Part shown: positions 60,539 to 64,000 of the stretch, one piece after another
How positions within the stretch are numbered: position 1 is the stretch's first letter
How the letters are laid out: every line of letters begins with the position of its first letter
NCBI RefSeq assembly: GCF_022374875.2
Contig: NZ_CP092427.2
Location: 4,340,001-4,404,000 of the forward strand
Length of the DNA: 64,000 nucleotides
Direction of reading: 5' to 3'
From: Mycolicibacterium rufum
GTDB lineage: Bacteria; Actinomycetota; Actinomycetes; Mycobacteriales; Mycobacteriaceae
Notes under the pieces: model-generated
Databases searched by the model: none
Told to the model about the DNA's origin: nothing
What the model saw: the letters and a program-made list of their open reading frames with translations, nothing else
Made by a program: the position numbers and the translations under genes

Positions 60539-61722
60539 ACCCGGACGGGCCGGCGCTCCCGGACCAGGATCGCCACCAGGCACGCCGCGGCGAGCGCGGC
60601 GACCGACACGGCGAACACCACGCCGGACGTGCGCAGCCCCCATGCCTGCGCGGCCAGTCCCTCCCCGACGACCGGGAGCGCGATCGCCACGTAGGCGACC
60701 ACGAAGTACGTCGAACTCACCTCGGCCCGCCGGTCGGGCGGCGTGCGGTCCGACACCGCGGCCAGCCCGCGGCTGAAGCTGATGCCCTGGCCGACACCGG
60801 AGACGACGGCCGCCGCGATCAGCCCCGGCAGCGACGAGAAGTGCAGTGCCGCAGCCAGAATGGCCATGCCCACAATCAGGATCGCGCAGCCCGCCGCGAC
60901 GGCGCGGCCGGGATCCATCGTGCGTGCGGCCACCTGCGCGACCGCTGAGGTGAGGAAGATCGACCCGGCGATCACCCCGGCCACCGCATGGTTGCCGATG
61001 CCGACCACCTCGGCCAGGAACGACGGCGCGACCGCGGCGAACAGTCCGGTCACCGCGAACCCCGCGAAGGCGGCCAGCGCCGCCACCACGAACACCGACC
61101 GGGCCTCGGGCGGCACCGCCAGCCGCTGCACCCCGAGCCGGCCCTCGCGCGGCGAGGTCTCCGGCGAGCACAGCACCGCGACGGCGGCCGCCGCACTCAG
61201 CACCAGATGCACCACGAAGCTCAGATCCAGCGGGCGCGGTGCGTACTGCACCAGCACCCCGGCCAGCACCGGCCCGATCCCCAGACCCGCGATGTTCACC
61301 ACCGAGGCGACGGCCGGGGCCTGCGTCCGCCAGGCCGGCGGCGCCGCCTCGATGACCGCGGCGGTGGCCGTGCCGGTGAACAGGCCCGCCGACAACCCCG
61401 ACAGCACCCGGCCGATCAGCAGGTCGGTCACCGAGTCGGCCAGCACGAACACCACCGCGCTGGCCACCGCGAACCCGATCCCGGCCAGCAGCACCGGCCG
61501 CCGGCCGACCACGTCGGACCACCGGCCGAAGGCCAGCAGCGCCGCGAGCACGCCGCCGGCGTACGCGGCGAAGATGACCGTCGTCGTCAGCACCTGGAAG
61601 TGCAGGTCCTCGGCGAACAGCGCGTACATCGGGGTGGGCAGCGTGGTGCCCACCATGACCGCGGCGAACGCGTAGGCGAGCAGGGCCATCGAGTAACGGT
61701 GCACGGTCACACTCAGCGGCAT
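60535..61722 (-). CDS. MFS transporter
   Basis: A 395-residue, 12-helix major facilitator with the helix 2-3 motif GRWSDVVGRRPVLLAG and the antiporter-type GxGxGPxxGG variant in helix 5 (NIAGLGIGPVLAGVL). It is likely a proton-coupled exporter of drugs or metabolites. The ATG at 61722 has TAGCGT 8 nt upstream. Confidence 0.87.
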   Translation of the reverse strand: MPLSVTVHRYSMALLAYAFAAVMVGTTLPTPMYALFAEDLHFQVLTTTVIFAAYAGGVLAALLAFGRWSDVVGRRPVLLAGIGFAVASAVVFVLADSVTDLLIGRVLSGLSAGLFTGTATAAVIEAAPPAWRTQAPAVASVVNIAGLGIGPVLAGVLVQYAPRPLDLSFVVHLVLSAAAAVAVLCSPETSPREGRLGVQRLAVPPEARSVFVVAALAAFAGFAVTGLFAAVAPSFLAEVVGIGNHAVAGVIAGSIFLTSAVAQVAARTMDPGRAVAAGCAILIVGMAILAAALHFSSLPGLIAAAVVSGVGQGISFSRGLAAVSDRTPPDRRAEVSSTYFVVAYVAIALPVVGEGLAAQAWGLRTSGVVFAVSVAALAAACLVAILVRERRPVRV

Positions 61723-61730
61723 ACCCGCTG

Positions 61731-61736
61731 ACGCTA
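61731..61736 (-). promoter_or_regulatory. candidate -10 (TAGCGT) for MFS gene
   Basis: Minus-strand TAGCGT, 8 nt before the ATG at 61722. Confidence 0.4.
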
Positions 61737-61756
61737 TTCCGCCGGCCGTGGCCGGG

Positions 61757-63388
61757 TCAGTGCGAGACGGCCTTCTCGGCGCCGATGCCGGTGAGCGAAC
61801 GCACCTCCATCTCGGCGTTGACCTCCGGGTTGCCCCGGTCCGACGACGTCAGCGTGCCGACGATGCCGAGGACGAACGCCAGCGGGATCGACACGATGCC
61901 GGGGTTGGCCAGCGGGAACCACGCGAAGTCGGCGCCCGGGATCATCGAGGTCTTGGCGCCCGACACCGCGGGGGAGAACACGATGAGCACGATCGTGGTG
62001 ATCAGGCCGCCGTACATGCTCCACAGCGCGCCGCGGGTGTTGAACCGCTTCCAGTACAGCGAGTAGACGATCGTCGGCAGGTTGGCCGCCGCGGCGACTG
62101 CGAACGCGAGCGCGACGAGGAACGCGACGTTCTGCCCGTTGGCCAGGATCCCGAGGCCGATCGCGAACACGCCCAGCACCACCGCGGTGATGCGGGAGAC
62201 CCGGACCTGCTCCTCCTCGGTCACCTTGTGCGATTTGAGCACCGACGCGTAGATGTCGTGCGCGAACGACGCCGACGCGGTGATCGTCAGGCCGGCGACG
62301 ACCGCGAGGATGGTCGCGAACGCGACGGCCGAGATGACGCCGAGCAGGATCACCCCGCCGAGCTCGAAGGCCAGCAGTGGCGCCGCCGAGTTCACCCCGC
62401 CCGCAGCGGACAGGATGCGATCCGGGCCGACCAGGGCGGCCGCGCCGTAGCCCAGCACGAGGGTGAACAGGTAGAAGGCGCCGATCAGTGCGATCGCCCA
62501 GACCACGCTGCGGCGCGCCTCCTTGGCGGTCGGCACGGTGTAGAAGCGCATCAGCACGTGCGGCAGGCCCGCGGTGCCCAGCACCAACGCCAGCGCCAGC
62601 GAGATGAAGTTGATCTGCGAGGTGAGCGAGCCGCCGTACTGCGCGCCGGGGGCGAGGACGTCGCGCTTGGCGACCCCCTCGGTGGTGGCGCCGCTGATCG
62701 CGGACTGCGCGGAGCCGAGGATCTCGGAGAAGTTGAGCCCGAACTTGGCGAGCACCATCACGGTCATGAAGCCGGCGCCGACGATCAACAGCACGGCCTT
62801 GATGATCTGCACCCAGGTGGTGCCCTTCATGCCGCCCACCAGGACGTAGACGATCATCAGCACCCCGACGACGGCGATGACCACCGACTGGCCGGTGCGA
62901 CTCTTGATGTCGAGCAGCAGCGCCACCAACCCGCCGGCGCCGGCCATCTGGGCCAGCAGGTAGAACAGCGACACCGTCAACGTGTTGGTGGCCGCCGCCA
63001 GCCGCACCGGCCGCTGCTTGAGCCGGAAGCTCAGCACGTCGGCCATCGTGAACTTGCCGGTGTTGCGCAGCAATTCGGCGACCAGCAGCAGCGCCACCAG
63101 CCAGGCCACCAGGAAGCCGATCGAGTACAGGAACCCGTCGTACCCGTACACCGCGATGGCGCCGGCGATGCCGAGGAAGCTGGCCGCCGACAGGTAGTCA
63201 CCGGCGATCGCGATCCCGTTCTGCGGGCCGGAGAACCCGCGCCCGCCGGTGAAGAACTCGTCGGCGGTCGCGTTGCGCTTGCTGGCCCGGATCACCACGA
63301 TCATCGTGACGACGACGAACAGGCTGAAGATGCCGATGTTGGCGATCGGGTTGCCGATCGTCGCGGACTGCGCCATGAGCGTGGTCAT
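61757..63388 (-). CDS. actP: Sodium:solute symporter, acetate/monocarboxylate permease (ActP/MctC type)
   Basis: A 543-residue, 13-helix SSS-family symporter. Signature blocks: DEFFTGGRGFSGPQNGIAIAGDYLSAASFLGIAG near the N-terminus, GTAGLPHVLMRFYTVPTAKEARRSV in the middle, and AFATILAVVAGLTITASASFAHD. ActP/MctC carry acetate, propionate or pyruvate. The ATG overlaps the DUF485 stop, the usual yjcH-actP layout. The 34 bases up to the MFS promoter hold no terminator. Confidence 0.93.
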   Translation of the reverse strand: MTTLMAQSATIGNPIANIGIFSLFVVVTMIVVIRASKRNATADEFFTGGRGFSGPQNGIAIAGDYLSAASFLGIAGAIAVYGYDGFLYSIGFLVAWLVALLLVAELLRNTGKFTMADVLSFRLKQRPVRLAAATNTLTVSLFYLLAQMAGAGGLVALLLDIKSRTGQSVVIAVVGVLMIVYVLVGGMKGTTWVQIIKAVLLIVGAGFMTVMVLAKFGLNFSEILGSAQSAISGATTEGVAKRDVLAPGAQYGGSLTSQINFISLALALVLGTAGLPHVLMRFYTVPTAKEARRSVVWAIALIGAFYLFTLVLGYGAAALVGPDRILSAAGGVNSAAPLLAFELGGVILLGVISAVAFATILAVVAGLTITASASFAHDIYASVLKSHKVTEEEQVRVSRITAVVLGVFAIGLGILANGQNVAFLVALAFAVAAAANLPTIVYSLYWKRFNTRGALWSMYGGLITTIVLIVFSPAVSGAKTSMIPGADFAWFPLANPGIVSIPLAFVLGIVGTLTSSDRGNPEVNAEMEVRSLTGIGAEKAVSH

Positions 63389-63735
63389 TTCAGCTCACCT
63401 TCCAGCTCGGAGCGGATGGCTTCGGCGCGCGGGTCGAGCTCGCGGTTGGCGAAGCGCACGTACAGACCGGTGATCAGGAACGTCGACAGGAACTGGCCCA
63501 GCCCGATGAGCAGGCCGATGTTGATGTCGCCCCACACCCGGGTGCCCATGAAGTCGTGGGCGAAGGCGCCCAGCGCGACGTAGACGCCGTACCAGACGAG
63601 GAAGATCGCCGTCATCGGGAAGACGAAGCGGCGCAACCGGCTTCGCAGCTCCTGGAACTCGGGGCTGGCCTGGACTTCGACGTAGCGGGCGCCGGGGATG
63701 GCGTCCGGTCGGATCGGAAGGTCGGTCTCGGACAC
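63385..63735 (-). CDS. DUF485 membrane protein (YjcH-like partner of ActP)
   Basis: A 116-residue protein with two transmembrane helices (FVFPMTAIFLVWYGVYVALGAFA and NIGLLIGLGQFLSTFLITGLYVRFA) and charged ends, the DUF485 layout. It accompanies ActP in many bacteria and is thought to assist the symporter. The GTG at 63735 has AGGAG 10 nt upstream. It overlaps actP by ATGA. Confidence 0.9.
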   Translation of the reverse strand: MSETDLPIRPDAIPGARYVEVQASPEFQELRSRLRRFVFPMTAIFLVWYGVYVALGAFAHDFMGTRVWGDINIGLLIGLGQFLSTFLITGLYVRFANRELDPRAEAIRSELEGELK

Positions 63736-63784
63736 GGTGGTGCGCTCCTGACTGCTGTGAACCGGCTGTGCCCAGGACGCTAGT

Positions 63785-63800
63785 TGAGATGTGGGTCACA
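63785..63800. promoter_or_regulatory. candidate Crp/cAMP site TGAGA-N6-TCACA
   Basis: One mismatch from the Crp consensus TGTGA-N6-TCACA, 50 bases upstream of the DUF485-actP unit. A possible -10 (TAGCGT, 63777-63782, minus strand) would put the site centre near -23, so repression or a different promoter must be considered. Confidence 0.4.
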
Positions 63801-63876
63801 GAAACAGGCATAATTCGGGGCAGACGACGAGGTCGGGCGGCTGTGCGGTGAGCGGTCGGTCGACGGCGACGAGCGG

Positions 63877-64000
63877 CTAGCCCCTCGGCACGCGTTCGAC
63901 CACCATGCCCAGGTTCTCCGGCAGATGCATCCGCGCGAACGTCTGCGCCACGTCGGCGGGCACGGTCGCGCGGGTGAGACGGCTGACGACGATCATCGTC
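63877..64000 (-). CDS. C-terminal end of an unidentified protein (cut by window)
   Basis: The last 40 or so codons of a minus-strand gene entering from the right, ending TFARMHLPENLGMVVERVPRG. The visible part (IVVSRLTRATVPADVAQ) looks like a soluble tail of a membrane or regulatory protein, but the family cannot be read from this fragment. The 97 bases after its stop carry the Crp-like site and the actP promoter region. Confidence 0.6.
   Translation of the reverse strand, partial: TMIVVSRLTRATVPADVAQTFARMHLPENLGMVVERVPRG

Noticed and set aside
61748..63583. Long plus-strand frame opposite actP
   Set aside because: Antisense shadow: Arg/Asp/His/Gln-rich without family features, while the minus strand is a full SSS symporter.

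Overview
The window is a contiguous piece of a high-GC actinobacterial chromosome, almost certainly a rapidly growing mycobacterium (Mycolicibacterium-type). The evidence is a complete yrbE/mce operon with two mce-associated genes, an unsplit mmpL13, a near-identical alpha-methylacyl-CoA racemase (mcr), an F420-linked Ddn-like reductase, and two blocks whose order matches M. tuberculosis from memory: ispH / DUF6542 protein / ychF at the left edge (like Rv1110-Rv1112) and mcr-SDR / mmpL13 / methyltransferase / sirtuin / GntR / omt / DUF1697 / Rv1155-like at 49-60 kb (like Rv1142c-Rv1155). Between these blocks lies about 40 kb of more variable content. No tRNA, rRNA, CRISPR, insertion sequence or prophage was seen, and no gene-free stretch exceeds 300 bases.

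Layout. 0-6 kb: end of ispH, a penicillin-binding lipoprotein, small membrane proteins, ychF. 6-13 kb: a guanidine-III riboswitch with its Gdx/SugE exporter, a heptad-repeat coiled-coil protein, a Ddn-like reductase, a secreted protein, a beta-propeller, a permuted NlpC/P60-like protein, a class III cyclase and a lipocalin-like protein. 13-20 kb: a nucleobase-type NCS1 permease, two TetR regulators, an alpha/beta hydrolase and a 977-residue kinase/aminotransferase-fold fusion. 20-31 kb: yrbEA-yrbEB-mceA-F-mas-mas, a lipid importer. 31-38 kb: SDR, WS/DGAT-like acyltransferase, TetR, carotenoid oxygenase, DoxX and a DUF3556 membrane protein behind a KstR-like operator. 38-43 kb: GntR regulator, CoA-transferase, thiolase, enoyl-CoA hydratase and acyl-CoA dehydrogenase, a compact beta-oxidation set. 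43-49 kb: fasciclin protein, SDR, gamma-carbonic-anhydrase-like protein, CPBP protease, MFS. 49-60 kb: the conserved mcr/mmpL13/sirtuin block. 60-64 kb: MFS and a DUF485-ActP carboxylate symporter.

Together the genes point to lipid, sterol-like and acyl-CoA metabolism (mce import, thiolase/hydratase/dehydrogenase, mcr, acyltransferase, KstR-like control) plus envelope functions (PBP, MmpL, fasciclin). Two threads run through the window. First, about 19 genes carry a TANNNT -10 hexamer ending 6-8 nt before the start codon, the mark of leaderless transcripts, and this was used to fix several starts. Second, clear palindromic operators sit in front of regulator-adjacent genes (14.4, 33.8, 36.0 and 40.0 kb).
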